From Bacteroidales bacterium (GTDB taxonomy: Bacteria > Bacteroidota > Bacteroidia > Bacteroidales > P3), in NCBI GenBank assembly GCA_017479385.1, contig JAFVCE010000013.1:62001-126000 (forward strand): DNA of 64,000 nt. Reading direction: 5' to 3'. The notes below the pieces were generated by a model. The model did no database searches. It was not told the DNA's origin and was given only the letters and a program-made list of their open reading frames with translations. Shown one piece after another: positions 8,867 through 17,043 of this stretch. Position 1 is the stretch's first letter, and every line of letters begins with the position of its first letter. A program made the position numbers and the translations under genes.

Positions 8867-11427
8867 CATACCCGAAATATTTGATACTTCTTATTCTACT
8901 GTTGATTGGACACGTAGTAGCGGCCCAAACAACCACGAGCATTGAAGGTGTGGTGGTTGACGCACGTAGCGGAGAGCCACTACCGTTTGTTAATGTTTTC
9001 TGGGTAGGTACATCTCAAGGGACAGTCGCCGACATTGACGGGCACTTTGAACTGAGCAATGACCAAGGACTTGTAAGCATTGCATTTAGATGCATAGGAT
9101 ACCAATCTCAAATCATCTCTCTCTCGGCTGGCAAAAATTTAAAGAATACAAAAGTGAAAATGGAGAGAGACAACTACGATTTGAATGAAGTGAAAATTAC
9201 GGCCAAACGGACAAAATATATACGCAAAGGCAACCCTGCTGTAGAGCTGATAGAAAAGGTGATTGCAAATAAGGATGTGGGACGCGCTGAAGGTAGCGGC
9301 GACTACAAGGTGGATGTGTATGAGAAACTGACAATGGCCATCAGCGATGTCGACATAGACTACGACCGCACGAAACTGCTCGGCAAGTTCTCGTTCCTGC
9401 GCAATTATATCGATACAACACAGAACAACGGCACACCTCTGCTTAACATATCGCTGCGGGAGACGACGGCCAGCGAATACCATAAGCAAACCGGAAGCAC
9501 CCGTCGATACGTTGCAGCACGCCGCATGCAGGGCCTTGATGCTCTACTCGACAAAGAAGGCCTGGCAACCAATATCGACGCAATGTTCACCCGGGTGAAC
9601 ATATTCGACAACAGCATCGAGCTGATGCTGAATCGCTTTGTCAGTCCGCTGAGCAGCACAATGGCAGTGGGATACTACCACTACTACATTATGGACACAG
9701 TGGTAGTGGATGGCGACAGCTGCATAGAGATGGCATTTGCGCCCGTCAACCCCGAAAGCTTCGGCTTCACGGGCTATCTTTACATCATGAACGACAGCAG
9801 CTATGCACTTCGGAAATTCTCCATCAGCACGCCACCCACCATCAACATGAACTTCGTAAGCGACCTCAGCATAGAGCAACAATTCCGGCGGTCGGACAAC
9901 GGATTGTGGGTCGCCGACGAACAACACATATACACACGCTTTTACATCATCGAAGGTTGGCGTGAGTTATACGCTCACCAAACAACCAAATTCGGCGACT
10001 ACTCATTCGGCATAGAGCCCCCCGACACGCTTTTTTCCACATTCGATGGCAATGAAGTTGAAGCGACAGATGCACGCAAGCACAGCAAGACCGAGTGGGA
10101 GACGCTCCGCACCGTGCCCCTGAAAGGGAAAGAGGCGATATTCGACAGCCTACTGATTGAATTGAAACGCGTGCCGGAATTCAACACCATCATCAAGACG
10201 GCACAAGTGTTCGGGTCGGGATACATCCCAACGTCGCTCAACCGAGACAAAAGCCGCCTCGACCTCGGTCCTATCTACAATATGGTGAGCTATAATCCAC
10301 TTGAAGGAATGCGACTGCGCATCGGTGGGATGAGCACCACCAACCTCGACCCACATTGGTTCGCCAATGGGTATGTGGCCTTTGGATTCGACGACCTTCG
10401 ACTGAAACATAGTGCCTCACTCATCTACTCATTCTCCGACAAGAAGTATCACCCCTACGAGTCGCTGCGCCACGCGCTGTACCTAACCAGCAGCTACGAT
10501 GTTGAGGTGCCAGGCATGGACTACTCACTGCTTGACCGAGACAACATATTGATGTCGTTCTCCAAGTCGGGAACCATAGACCGTATGCAATACGTACGCC
10601 GCGTCAAGCTACGCTACGAGCACGAGTTCGCCAATCGTTTCAGCTATGAGCTTTGGGCGCAGTATGAGAACAACGAGCCCGCAGGCGCCTTGCGCTACCA
10701 TCGTATTATGGACGATGGTAGTACCACGCAGGTGCGCTACTTCAACGATGCCAGTTTGGGTATTCTTGTGCGTTATGCTCCTGGCGAACCTCTATATAAC
10801 AACAGATTGGGGCAAGAGTCGCCGTTCAACCTATCGAAGGACTCTCCCGTGTTCCGTATGCAGCATATTGTGGGGCTAATGGAGGATGAGTTTCTGTATA
10901 ATCGCACAGACATCTCTGTCGAAAAGCGTATCTGGCTCTCTGTATTTGGACACATCGATACCAAAGTGCAGACAGGAGTGGTGTGGAATCGCGTTCCCTT
11001 CCCGAAACTATATTCTCCCCCTGCCACAACATCGCTCTTGATGACCCCAAACACATTCAGCCTAATGCAGCCCATGGAATTCATCATGGACCAGTACATC
11101 TCGCTTCACGCCACCTACTATCTCAAAGGGCTTATCCTCAATCGTATCCCATTAGTGAAACGTCTGGGGCTACGCGAGGTACTTTCTTTTGCAGGTGTCT
11201 ATGGAGGTCTCTCTGCCAAGAATACGCCAAACGGCAAAGCCGGTATGTATCAGTTGCCGAATGGATGCTCTCCGATGGGTAGGACACCATACATGGAAGC
11301 AAGCGTCGGTATAGAGAATATATTCAAATTTATTCGCATTGACTATGTGCGACGACTGACATACACCGACGGTCTCAGCCGCTCGCAGAAAGACGGTATA
11401 CGATTCACGTTCAGATTAACACTTTAG
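8863..11427 (+). CDS. DUF5686 outer-membrane protein with carboxypeptidase-regulatory-like domain
   Basis: Protein of 854 aa. I choose the ATG at 8863 because a signal peptide (TYPKYLILLILLLIGHVVAA) begins there and the ATG overlaps the stop of the preceding leader ORF; the frame can also be read from 8830. Residues of about 24-105 form a CarboxypepD_reg-like beta-sandwich (SIEGVVVDARSGEPLPFVNV, VADIDGHFELS) as found in TonB-dependent receptors. The rest matches the Bacteroidota DUF5686 family, ending in an antiparallel, aromatic-rich barrel-like region. It is presumably an outer-membrane protein; no function is established. The following barrel gene lies 18 bases downstream, so they form a pair. 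Codon use is less CTC-GAC-rich than the polysaccharide genes, consistent with separate origin. Confidence 0.85.
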   Translation: MTYPKYLILLILLLIGHVVAAQTTTSIEGVVVDARSGEPLPFVNVFWVGTSQGTVADIDGHFELSNDQGLVSIAFRCIGYQSQIISLSAGKNLKNTKVKMERDNYDLNEVKITAKRTKYIRKGNPAVELIEKVIANKDVGRAEGSGDYKVDVYEKLTMAISDVDIDYDRTKLLGKFSFLRNYIDTTQNNGTPLLNISLRETTASEYHKQTGSTRRYVAARRMQGLDALLDKEGLATNIDAMFTRVNIFDNSIELMLNRFVSPLSSTMAVGYYHYYIMDTVVVDGDSCIEMAFAPVNPESFGFTGYLYIMNDSSYALRKFSISTPPTINMNFVSDLSIEQQFRRSDNGLWVADEQHIYTRFYIIEGWRELYAHQTTKFGDYSFGIEPPDTLFSTFDGNEVEATDARKHSKTEWETLRTVPLKGKEAIFDSLLIELKRVPEFNTIIKTAQVFGSGYIPTSLNRDKSRLDLGPIYNMVSYNPLEGMRLRIGGMSTTNLDPHWFANGYVAFGFDDLRLKHSASLIYSFSDKKYHPYESLRHALYLTSSYDVEVPGMDYSLLDRDNILMSFSKSGTIDRMQYVRRVKLRYEHEFANRFSYELWAQYENNEPAGALRYHRIMDDGSTTQVRYFNDASLGILVRYAPGEPLYNNRLGQESPFNLSKDSPVFRMQHIVGLMEDEFLYNRTDISVEKRIWLSVFGHIDTKVQTGVVWNRVPFPKLYSPPATTSLLMTPNTFSLMQPMEFIMDQYISLHATYYLKGLILNRIPLVKRLGLREVLSFAGVYGGLSAKNTPNGKAGMYQLPNGCSPMGRTPYMEASVGIENIFKFIRIDYVRRLTYTDGLSRSQKDGIRFTFRLTL

Positions 11428-11445
11428 AAAAACACAGCAACTATT

Positions 11446-12096
11446 ATGAAAAGAATATTATTCACGCTGGTGACGCTGGCCGTAGTGGCTTCCCTGTCAG
11501 CCCAAGAAATAGAAAAACAGCCAGTGGTAGATTGGGGGATAAAACTCCAGGCTAACACCTCGAACTATCTGTTCAAGAACATCCCAACTATGCCCGACTT
11601 GTCGTCGAAGATGAAAGCTGGAGCCGAGGTGGGTGGATTCATAAATTTCAACATCACGCAGCGGTTCTATATCCAATTCGGATTGATGGGTACTTTTGAG
11701 CAATGCACTCTCGACTTTGGCGACCATACAGCCACGCTGCAATCATATGCATTGGCAATCCCGGTCTTTGCCCTGTGGCGTTTCGGCAACCATGAGCATG
11801 GCTGGTTTAGTTTTGGAGGAGGCCCCTACACAGAATTCATCTTGTGGGGCGACCTGGAGGGGTTGAACCCTTTCCGCCACGTTGTCACCGACAACACTAC
11901 CGGCCAACAGACCATCGTCACCGCCGATAGCCACTCGGGGCTTGCCGCTTTCATTGGGTATGAACTGCCATGCGGCCTGCAAGTGAACGCCACATATCAT
12001 TTCGGAATATCCGATATGCTCCTCTTCGAGCATGACTCTCGCGACACATATCAGCGTCCTCAAAAGTTGACCCTCGGACTGGGGTGGCACTTCTAA
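11446..12096 (+). CDS. Porin-family outer-membrane beta-barrel protein
   Basis: Secreted protein of 216 aa. A signal peptide (KRILFTLVTLAVVASLSAQ) is followed by alternating hydrophobic and polar strands ending in LTLGLGWHF, a C-terminal aromatic typical of outer-membrane barrels. Segments such as AGAEVGGFINFNITQRFYIQ match the PorT/OmpW-like 'outer membrane beta-barrel protein' family of Bacteroidota. It lies 18 bases after the DUF5686 gene and probably shares its transcript. The exact role is unknown; small barrels of this type are often structural or assist secretion. Confidence 0.78.
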   Translation: MKRILFTLVTLAVVASLSAQEIEKQPVVDWGIKLQANTSNYLFKNIPTMPDLSSKMKAGAEVGGFINFNITQRFYIQFGLMGTFEQCTLDFGDHTATLQSYALAIPVFALWRFGNHEHGWFSFGGGPYTEFILWGDLEGLNPFRHVVTDNTTGQQTIVTADSHSGLAAFIGYELPCGLQVNATYHFGISDMLLFEHDSRDTYQRPQKLTLGLGWHF

Positions 12097-12100
12097 AAAC

Positions 12101-12343
12101 GTGGCACAAAAGGCAATTGCCATTTCCAAACACTTGAGCAACTACAACGATTGGGAACAGTGGTACCATGCGGATGAGTGGCTTATGTTTCAGGAAAACG
12201 TTGGCGAGCGGCTGAGCACTGACGAGATAACGCCGTCTCAGGCGGAGTTGTACGCCACCGTCAGCAACAACAAAGATTCCACACACAAAGCGCAACTTTC
12301 GCCATCAACCAACCGGCATAGGAATAAGAAATGTATACAGTAA
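12101..12343 (+). pseudogene. Internal fragment of an ISL3-like (ISAon1-type) transposase
   Basis: Open frame of about 80 codons without a proper start. The peptide contains HLSNYNDWEQWYHADEWLMF, then VGERLSTDE and SQAELYATVSNNK, which resembles the internal 'hAdeWllFpenxGerLsiDEtslsxgELYTivtNK' block of Bacteroidota ISAon1-family transposases, as I recall it. Everything after about residue 58 is unrelated, and no N- or C-terminal transposase half is present, so this is a decayed remnant. Together with the transposase stub at 8741 it brackets the DUF5686/barrel pair. I found no intact terminal inverted repeats. Confidence 0.6.
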
Positions 12344-12500
12344 TCAATGCAGAACCAATGAGAGGCGAGCCAAAAAGCCTCAGCAAGCTCGTGGTAACTA
12401 CACTGGGAACCACCCTCTATTCGGCCAAGACAGACATCGGCAACCAAACCGTTGATGTAGTCGTGGCAGCCCACAAGAGCGTGGAAGTAACCCAAAAATA

Positions 12501-12596
12501 TTCAACGCGTTGAATATTTTTGGCCAAATCTGTTCAATTGGTTGAAGATTTTCGGCAAAAATTGTTCAGTGTATTGAAAATTTTTCGTATCTTTGC
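12501..12596 (+). repeat. Three tandem 32-bp repeats, operator-like, upstream of the AAA+ ATPase
   Basis: Copies at 12501-12532, 12533-12564 and 12565-12596. Each begins with an inverted repeat (TTCAACGCGTTGAA, TTCAATTGGTTGAA, TTCAGTGTATTGAA), followed by an ATTTT run and then a G/C-containing tail. The period is exactly 32 bp, about three helical turns, so all dyads lie on one face of the DNA. The first copy sits in a perfect 30-bp palindrome (12494-12523). The third copy contains the promoter -7 element of the ATPase gene. This is the form expected of a cooperative autorepressor site. Confidence 0.75.
12588..12595 (+). promoter_or_regulatory. Promoter -7 element (TATCTTTG) of the AAA+/DUF4143 gene
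   Basis: TATCTTTG followed by CAG, 24 bases before the ATG at 12620, embedded in the third 32-bp repeat, so a protein bound to the repeats would block it. Confidence 0.78.
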
Positions 12597-12619
12597 AGTC
12601 GTATTTGACCAAGCCAGCA

Positions 12620-13747
12620 ATGTTAGAGCGAGATATTAAGAATAGGATTTTGAGCAAGTTGCAGCCACAAAAGGTGGCACTCTTGTATGGCGCAAGGCGC
12701 GTTGGAAAGACCGTCTTGACGCAGCAAGTAGCCGCAAGTGTTGGCAGCAATGTGATTTTTCTGAATGGAGAAGAGCCCCAAACGGTGGCTATGCTTTCTG
12801 AACGCTCGGGAGCGAACTACCAGTCGTTGTTTCGCGACGCAGAGTTGCTGGTGGTCGATGAAGCACAGAATGTGGCTGCAATAGGACAAGTCCTGAAATT
12901 GATAGTCGACACTTGCCCGTGGCTGAAAGTTATGGCGTCGGGTTCGTCGTCGTTCGACCTGCAGCAGCAGGTGGGCGAACCTCTCGTGGGTCGTGCCTAC
13001 GAGTTCAGACTTTTCCCCTTTTCGCTCAACGAGTTATCGGCCGTGGTGCCTCGCACCGATTTATGGAAGCACCTCGAAGAGTTTCTTGTCTATGGCTGCT
13101 ATCCGGAACTCTACGGTATAGGCTCGCTGAAAGACAAAGAGGACTACCTTTATGAGGTGTCGCAAGCCTACCTCTATAAAGATGTGTTGAGCATTGAAGG
13201 TGTGAAAAACTCGTCGAAAATGCGCCAACTGCTCCAGTTGTTGGCTTATCAAGTTGGGCAAGAAGTGTCGTATGAGGAGTTGGCGAGCAAGCTTGGGCTG
13301 AGCCGTAACACGGTTGAAAAATATGTCGACCTGCTATGCAAAACATTCGTAATCTACCGTTTGCCGGCTTTTTCGCGCAATCCACGCAAGGAGGTGACTC
13401 GCCCGGGCAAGATATATTTTGCCGATAACGGCATACGAAATGCCTTGATTGGCGACTTCCGCCACTTTGCCCTCAGGCAGGATATAGGTGCTCTGTGGGA
13501 GAACTACATCATTGCCGAGCGCGTTAAGAAACTGAATAATAGGGGCGAACGAGCTAATCTCTATTTTTGGCGCACGTATGAAGGGCAAGAGGTAGACTTG
13601 GTTGAAGAGGTGGGCGACGAGTTGCGTGCCTTCGAGTTTAAGTGGGGCTCGCGCTCGCCAGAGGTACCTTCGGCATTTGCCAAACTCTACCCCAATGCCA
13701 CCTATGAGGTCGTCAATAGAACCAATTTCTTGGACTTTGCTATCTGA
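12620..13747 (+). CDS. AAA+ ATPase with C-terminal DUF4143 domain
   Basis: Protein of 375 aa. I start it at the ATG 12620 (MLERDIKN); the frame extends into the promoter but has no earlier ATG. The N-terminal AAA_14 domain shows Walker A LYGARRVGKT and Walker B LLVVDEAQN, then a sensor-like MASGSSSFDL; the C-terminal DUF4143 half includes a winged-helix-like LASKLGLSRNTVEKYVDLL and a PD-(D/E)XK-like EVDLVE...AFEFKWG segment. Such proteins are widespread, strain-variable genes in Bacteroidota and are often accessory. The cellular function is not established. Three 32-bp dyad repeats cover the promoter, and the winged-helix segment makes autoregulation plausible (inference). Confidence 0.87.
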   Translation: MLERDIKNRILSKLQPQKVALLYGARRVGKTVLTQQVAASVGSNVIFLNGEEPQTVAMLSERSGANYQSLFRDAELLVVDEAQNVAAIGQVLKLIVDTCPWLKVMASGSSSFDLQQQVGEPLVGRAYEFRLFPFSLNELSAVVPRTDLWKHLEEFLVYGCYPELYGIGSLKDKEDYLYEVSQAYLYKDVLSIEGVKNSSKMRQLLQLLAYQVGQEVSYEELASKLGLSRNTVEKYVDLLCKTFVIYRLPAFSRNPRKEVTRPGKIYFADNGIRNALIGDFRHFALRQDIGALWENYIIAERVKKLNNRGERANLYFWRTYEGQEVDLVEEVGDELRAFEFKWGSRSPEVPSAFAKLYPNATYEVVNRTNFLDFAI

Positions 13748-13833
13748 CCAAAATTAGCCTCCTGTCGAGGTTTGCTAAGTGCTTGAAAATCAGCATTTAG
13801 AGGGGTGAGAATGTAAGTTACTGAAAATCAGTG

Positions 13834-14020
13834 TTGTAGATGGGTTGTGGTCGTGTTAAGGTCGTATTAACATCGAGTCAACATCGGGTAGGCCTCATAC
13901 TGGTGTCGAATCACCCTCGGAATGGTACCGAGTCAATCTCGGGTTTGCACCGAGCAAACTGTGGAATAGAACCGAGTTGGCCTCGGACTTTAAGCGAGTA
14001 AATATTGGGTTAGATATTGC
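13834..14020 (+). repeat. Array of 17 degenerate 11-bp units
   Basis: From 13834 the sequence divides without any gap into seventeen 11-base units, for example TTAAGGTCGTA, TTAACATCGAG, TCAACATCGGG, CTGGTGTCGAA, TCACCCTCGGA, ATGGTACCGAG and TTGGCCTCGGA. Positions 8-9 are CG in most units, position 7 is mostly T or C, positions 10-11 are nearly always purines, and positions 3-6 vary freely. The approximate consensus is YYNNNNYCGRR. The array ends where a GC-rich hairpin starts (14016). No ORF accounts for it, since 11 is not a multiple of three. Related units occur at eight other places in the window. The rest of this 13748-14302 gap (13748-13833 and 14045-14302) contains nothing else I recognise. 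Confidence 0.85.
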
Positions 14021-14044
14021 GGCCGCGCGAAACGCGGCCGCAAT
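14016..14044. repeat. Perfect GC-rich hairpin (12-bp stem)
   Basis: ATTGCGGCCGCG, a five-base loop CGAAA, then the exact complement CGCGGCCGCAAT. No T-run follows on either strand, so it is not an ordinary terminator. Its core GCGGCCGC is shared with hairpins at 51035 and, inside birA, at 60138. Confidence 0.7.
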
Positions 14045-14302
14045 GACCCCGCAATAGCCCCGACCTCAATCCGGATATGACCCATCTGCAATGGTAGTAT
14101 ATGTATCGCAAACCAGTTTGTTAGTTTTTTTTGCAGGGCGTTTGCCAAGGCTCGAAAAGCGAAGTCTGTTTGTTCAGCAGAGGGTGCCGTTTGGGAATTG
14201 ATAGGCAAGAGGGCCCAGATTTTTGGCAAATGGAACCGTCTTGGTCTTCGACAACTTTTTTAGGACATTGAATTAATCCAAAACACATAACGTTGAGTGT
14301 CA

Positions 14303-15256
14303 ATGTTTTCGGTCATAATGCCACTCTATAACAAAGAGCCTTACGTGGCGCGCGCAATTGGCAGCGTGCTGGGGCAGACCTGCCAGAATTGGGAGCTGGT
14401 GGTGGTCGACGATTGCTCGACCGACCGCTCGGCCACGGTGGTCGAGGGGTTCGACGACCCACGAATAAGATTTGTAGGGTTAGAGAGTAATGTGGGTGCG
14501 GCTGCGGCTCGCAACCACGGAGTGGCCCTCTCGCGTGGGCAGTGGCTGACGTTTCTCGACGCCGACGACTGGTGGGAACCCACCTTCCTCGACGAGATGG
14601 CCGGCTTGGTGGAGCGATACCCAACGGCTGGCATATACGGCTCGGGCTATTTTATTTCAAAGAACTCGCGTCGCCACGTGGCGCCCGTGGGCGTAGAGTC
14701 AGGCTTCGAGGAGGGCCAAGTCGACTATTGCAAAATCTATGCCAAAACGCTTTGTATGCCACTTTGTACTGGGGCTGTATGTCTCTCTCGCCAAGTGTTC
14801 GACTCTGCTGGCGGCTTTGCCGAGGGCATTGCGCTGGGCGAGGATTTCTTGCTTTGGCTTCCTATTGCGTTGAGCCACAGCGTGGTGCTACTCAACAAAC
14901 CCCTTTCTAACTACAATCAAGACTCTGACCCAACTTTTCGCGGCACGGCACGCCTCCATCCGCCCGAGCGCCATATGTTGTGGCAGTTGCGGCAGTACGA
15001 ACCTCTCGAGGCCTCGAACCCATCATACAAGCGGCTGGTCGACGGGCTGCGCCTCTATGGCCTGTTGCCTTACCTTGTCGAGAGCCGCTACCGCGAGGCT
15101 GCTCGGCGCGAATTGGCCAAAGTAGACTGGGCCTCTCAGCCGCGCCACATCCGCTTTCTTTACCGCCTGCCGTGGTGGCTACTTGGCCTACGCCAGCGCC
15201 TATTGAGGGTGGGTTCAAACGTCAAACAGGCCTTCGTCAGATGCTTATCACGATAG
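14303..15256 (+). CDS. Family 2 glycosyltransferase
   Basis: GT2 enzyme of 317 aa. I use the ATG at 14303 (MFSVIMPLYNKEPYVARA), two codons after a possible GTG. The VVVDDCSTDRS loop and FLDADDW (Asp86, Asp88, Asp89) are the GT2 donor and metal motifs; LGEDFLLWLPIAL corresponds to the catalytic-base region. It restarts the polysaccharide block after the accessory interruption and overlaps the next gene by 16 bases. No consensus promoter is evident in the 250 bases upstream. Donor sugar unknown. Confidence 0.88.
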   Translation: MFSVIMPLYNKEPYVARAIGSVLGQTCQNWELVVVDDCSTDRSATVVEGFDDPRIRFVGLESNVGAAAARNHGVALSRGQWLTFLDADDWWEPTFLDEMAGLVERYPTAGIYGSGYFISKNSRRHVAPVGVESGFEEGQVDYCKIYAKTLCMPLCTGAVCLSRQVFDSAGGFAEGIALGEDFLLWLPIALSHSVVLLNKPLSNYNQDSDPTFRGTARLHPPERHMLWQLRQYEPLEASNPSYKRLVDGLRLYGLLPYLVESRYREAARRELAKVDWASQPRHIRFLYRLPWWLLGLRQRLLRVGSNVKQAFVRCLSR

Positions 15257-16239
15257 ACCCTTCGGGCAATATCCTCTACAAAAGTTTCTACATCGCTGCC
15301 CTCGCAGAGCGCTTTGGCACGGTGCGCTTTCTGTCAGCTCCCTTTGCCGACTTGCCGGCCGAGGTGCGTGGTGGCAATCGCACACTCTTCATTGCCCAAG
15401 GCGAGGGCCGCGAACGCCGCTTTGCGATTGACGGTAGCGACCAGTCGGCAGTCGAGGCCGCGCTCTACGATTGGTGCGACGTTTATGGCCACGTCAACGC
15501 CAACCTCGCTCTCACTCCTTCGGCTTTGCGCCCGAAGTTGGTGCCGCTCTGCCCATCGTTTGCGGTGCGCTGTTGGAGTGTGCCGCAAACACTGTACCAA
15601 AGCGTCAGGTCGCTGCCAAATTGTCAGTCGAGTGTCAGAAAACACTTCGGCAAACACAAGCGCTTGCTCCAGCGTCAACCCATGCGAGCCTATGGCCCGA
15701 CCGAGGTCGAGCAGGGCTTCGTCTTTCATTGCTCCACCCTGTGGCAGAGCGACGAATGGAACCTCAACGACCAAGAGTGCAACCTGGCGCGAGCTTGGTT
15801 CATAAGGGCCTGCAAAGCCACACCCGGACTGAAGTTCGAAGGCGGGCTCGTGTCGCACCGTAGCGACTTGGCTGCCAAGCAATTTGCCGACTGCGCTATT
15901 GGCACTGCCATCTCGTCGGCGCGCTACCTCGAACTCGCGAGGCGTTCTATGTTCGTCTTCAACACGCCTGCCTATTGGGGTTGCAATGGCTGGAAATTGG
16001 GCGAGTATATGGCTCTTGGCAAGGCCATGCTCACCACACCGCTCGTCAACGACCTGCCAGAGCCACTGGTTGGCGGCGTTCATGCCCATTTGGTCGATAA
16101 AACGAGCGAGGATATTGCCGCTGGTGTGGCCTACCTCTCGTTGCACCCGGCCTACTGTCGCACTTTGGGCCAAAACCTCTACCAATACTGGCAAAACTAT
16201 GGCTCGCCGCAGGCAACCCTAAAACTGTTGGGCTTATAG
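15241..16239 (+). CDS. Glycosyltransferase-like protein (GT4/GT-B-like C-terminal half)
   Basis: Protein of 332 aa from the ATG at 15241, which lies 16 bases inside the preceding gene; the frame is open further upstream but that part is a shadow of the GT2 gene. It lacks strong N-terminal motifs. The C-terminal stretch VFNTPAYWGCNGWKLGEYMALGKAMLTTPL with a following LPEPLVGGVH resembles the donor-binding C-terminal domain of GT-B transferases, where the E/G-K-L-x-E-Y-M-A-x-G-K-A pattern contacts the nucleotide. It is most likely a divergent sugar transferase of this pathway. Which sugar it uses is not readable. Confidence 0.65.
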   Translation: MLITIDPSGNILYKSFYIAALAERFGTVRFLSAPFADLPAEVRGGNRTLFIAQGEGRERRFAIDGSDQSAVEAALYDWCDVYGHVNANLALTPSALRPKLVPLCPSFAVRCWSVPQTLYQSVRSLPNCQSSVRKHFGKHKRLLQRQPMRAYGPTEVEQGFVFHCSTLWQSDEWNLNDQECNLARAWFIRACKATPGLKFEGGLVSHRSDLAAKQFADCAIGTAISSARYLELARRSMFVFNTPAYWGCNGWKLGEYMALGKAMLTTPLVNDLPEPLVGGVHAHLVDKTSEDIAAGVAYLSLHPAYCRTLGQNLYQYWQNYGSPQATLKLLGL

Positions 16240-16301
16240 TTCTGGTAAATCGGTCTTGCTTGTAAGGTGATAAATTTTTGGCTTATGCATTTAACCATAC
16301 T

Positions 16302-17021
16302 ATGATACCACGCACGATACATTACTGTTGGTTTGGGGGCGCGCCGTTGCCGCCGTTGGTGGAGCGGTGTATCGCCTCATGGCGAGCACAGATGCCCAAC
16401 TGGCAATATAAATTGTGGAACGAGGACAATTTTGACGTCGATGCCACGTTATATACTCGCGAGGCCTATGCCGCCGGCAAGTATGCCTTTGTGAGCGACT
16501 ATGTGAGGCTCTGGGCCTTGGAACGTGAGGGTGGAGTCTATTTAGACGTCGATTTCGAGGTGTTCAAACCGTTCGACGATTTGCTTTGTCACCACGCATT
16601 TGCTGGCTTCGAGGGGAGTAAGCATCGACCTGTGATGATGGGGGTGTGCGCTTCGGAACCTCGTGGCACCTGGGTGCGCGAGATGTTAGCCGCCTACGAC
16701 GGGTTGCCTTTTCTGCATTCGGACGGTACAGCCGACCTCACTACCAACGTGCAGCGCCTCACATCGCTGATGGCAGCCGGAGGCTTGCGACAGGATGGGT
16801 CGGAGCAGGACTATAAGGACCTGCACGTCTTCCCGGTCGACTACTTCTGCCCTCGCCAGACAACGGGCGAGTACCTCCGCACAGCGAACACCTATTGCGA
16901 CCACATAGGCCTCGGTTCGTGGGCAGATGGTGATGGTGGTTTGAAGCGGCTGCTACTCAATGTAGTAGGCCAACGCAACATGACGCGCCTAATAAAATTG
17001 AAGCGAAAGATAATAAAATAG
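16302..17021 (+). CDS. OCH1-like glycosyltransferase with sugar-binding DXD motif
   Basis: Protein of 239 aa beginning IPRTIHYCWFGGAPLPPL, the hallmark N-terminus of the Gly_transf_sug/OCH1-like (GT32) family. SDYVRLWALEREGGVYLDVD carries the donor-binding DXD (Asp82, Asp84). I start at the ATG 16302, since the frame before it is non-coding. Members usually transfer mannose, galactose or GlcNAc onto capsule or LPS. A 62-base gap separates it from the previous gene and 22 bases from the next, so it probably belongs to the same transcript. Confidence 0.88.
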   Translation: MIPRTIHYCWFGGAPLPPLVERCIASWRAQMPNWQYKLWNEDNFDVDATLYTREAYAAGKYAFVSDYVRLWALEREGGVYLDVDFEVFKPFDDLLCHHAFAGFEGSKHRPVMMGVCASEPRGTWVREMLAAYDGLPFLHSDGTADLTTNVQRLTSLMAAGGLRQDGSEQDYKDLHVFPVDYFCPRQTTGEYLRTANTYCDHIGLGSWADGDGGLKRLLLNVVGQRNMTRLIKLKRKIIK

Positions 17022-17043
17022 CCTTTTTTGCGTTATAAACAAA

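Noticed and set aside
12331-12513. ORF of 60 codons before the 32-bp repeats
   Set aside because: No similarity I recognise, and its end runs into the palindrome; probably debris of the same transposase region.
12501-12596. Possible CRISPR array (three 32-bp repeats)
   Set aside because: The copies are directly adjacent without spacers and no cas gene is present; they are operator-like.
13834-14020. Possible CRISPR array or coding repeat
   Set aside because: Units of 11 bp have no spacers and the period is not a multiple of three.
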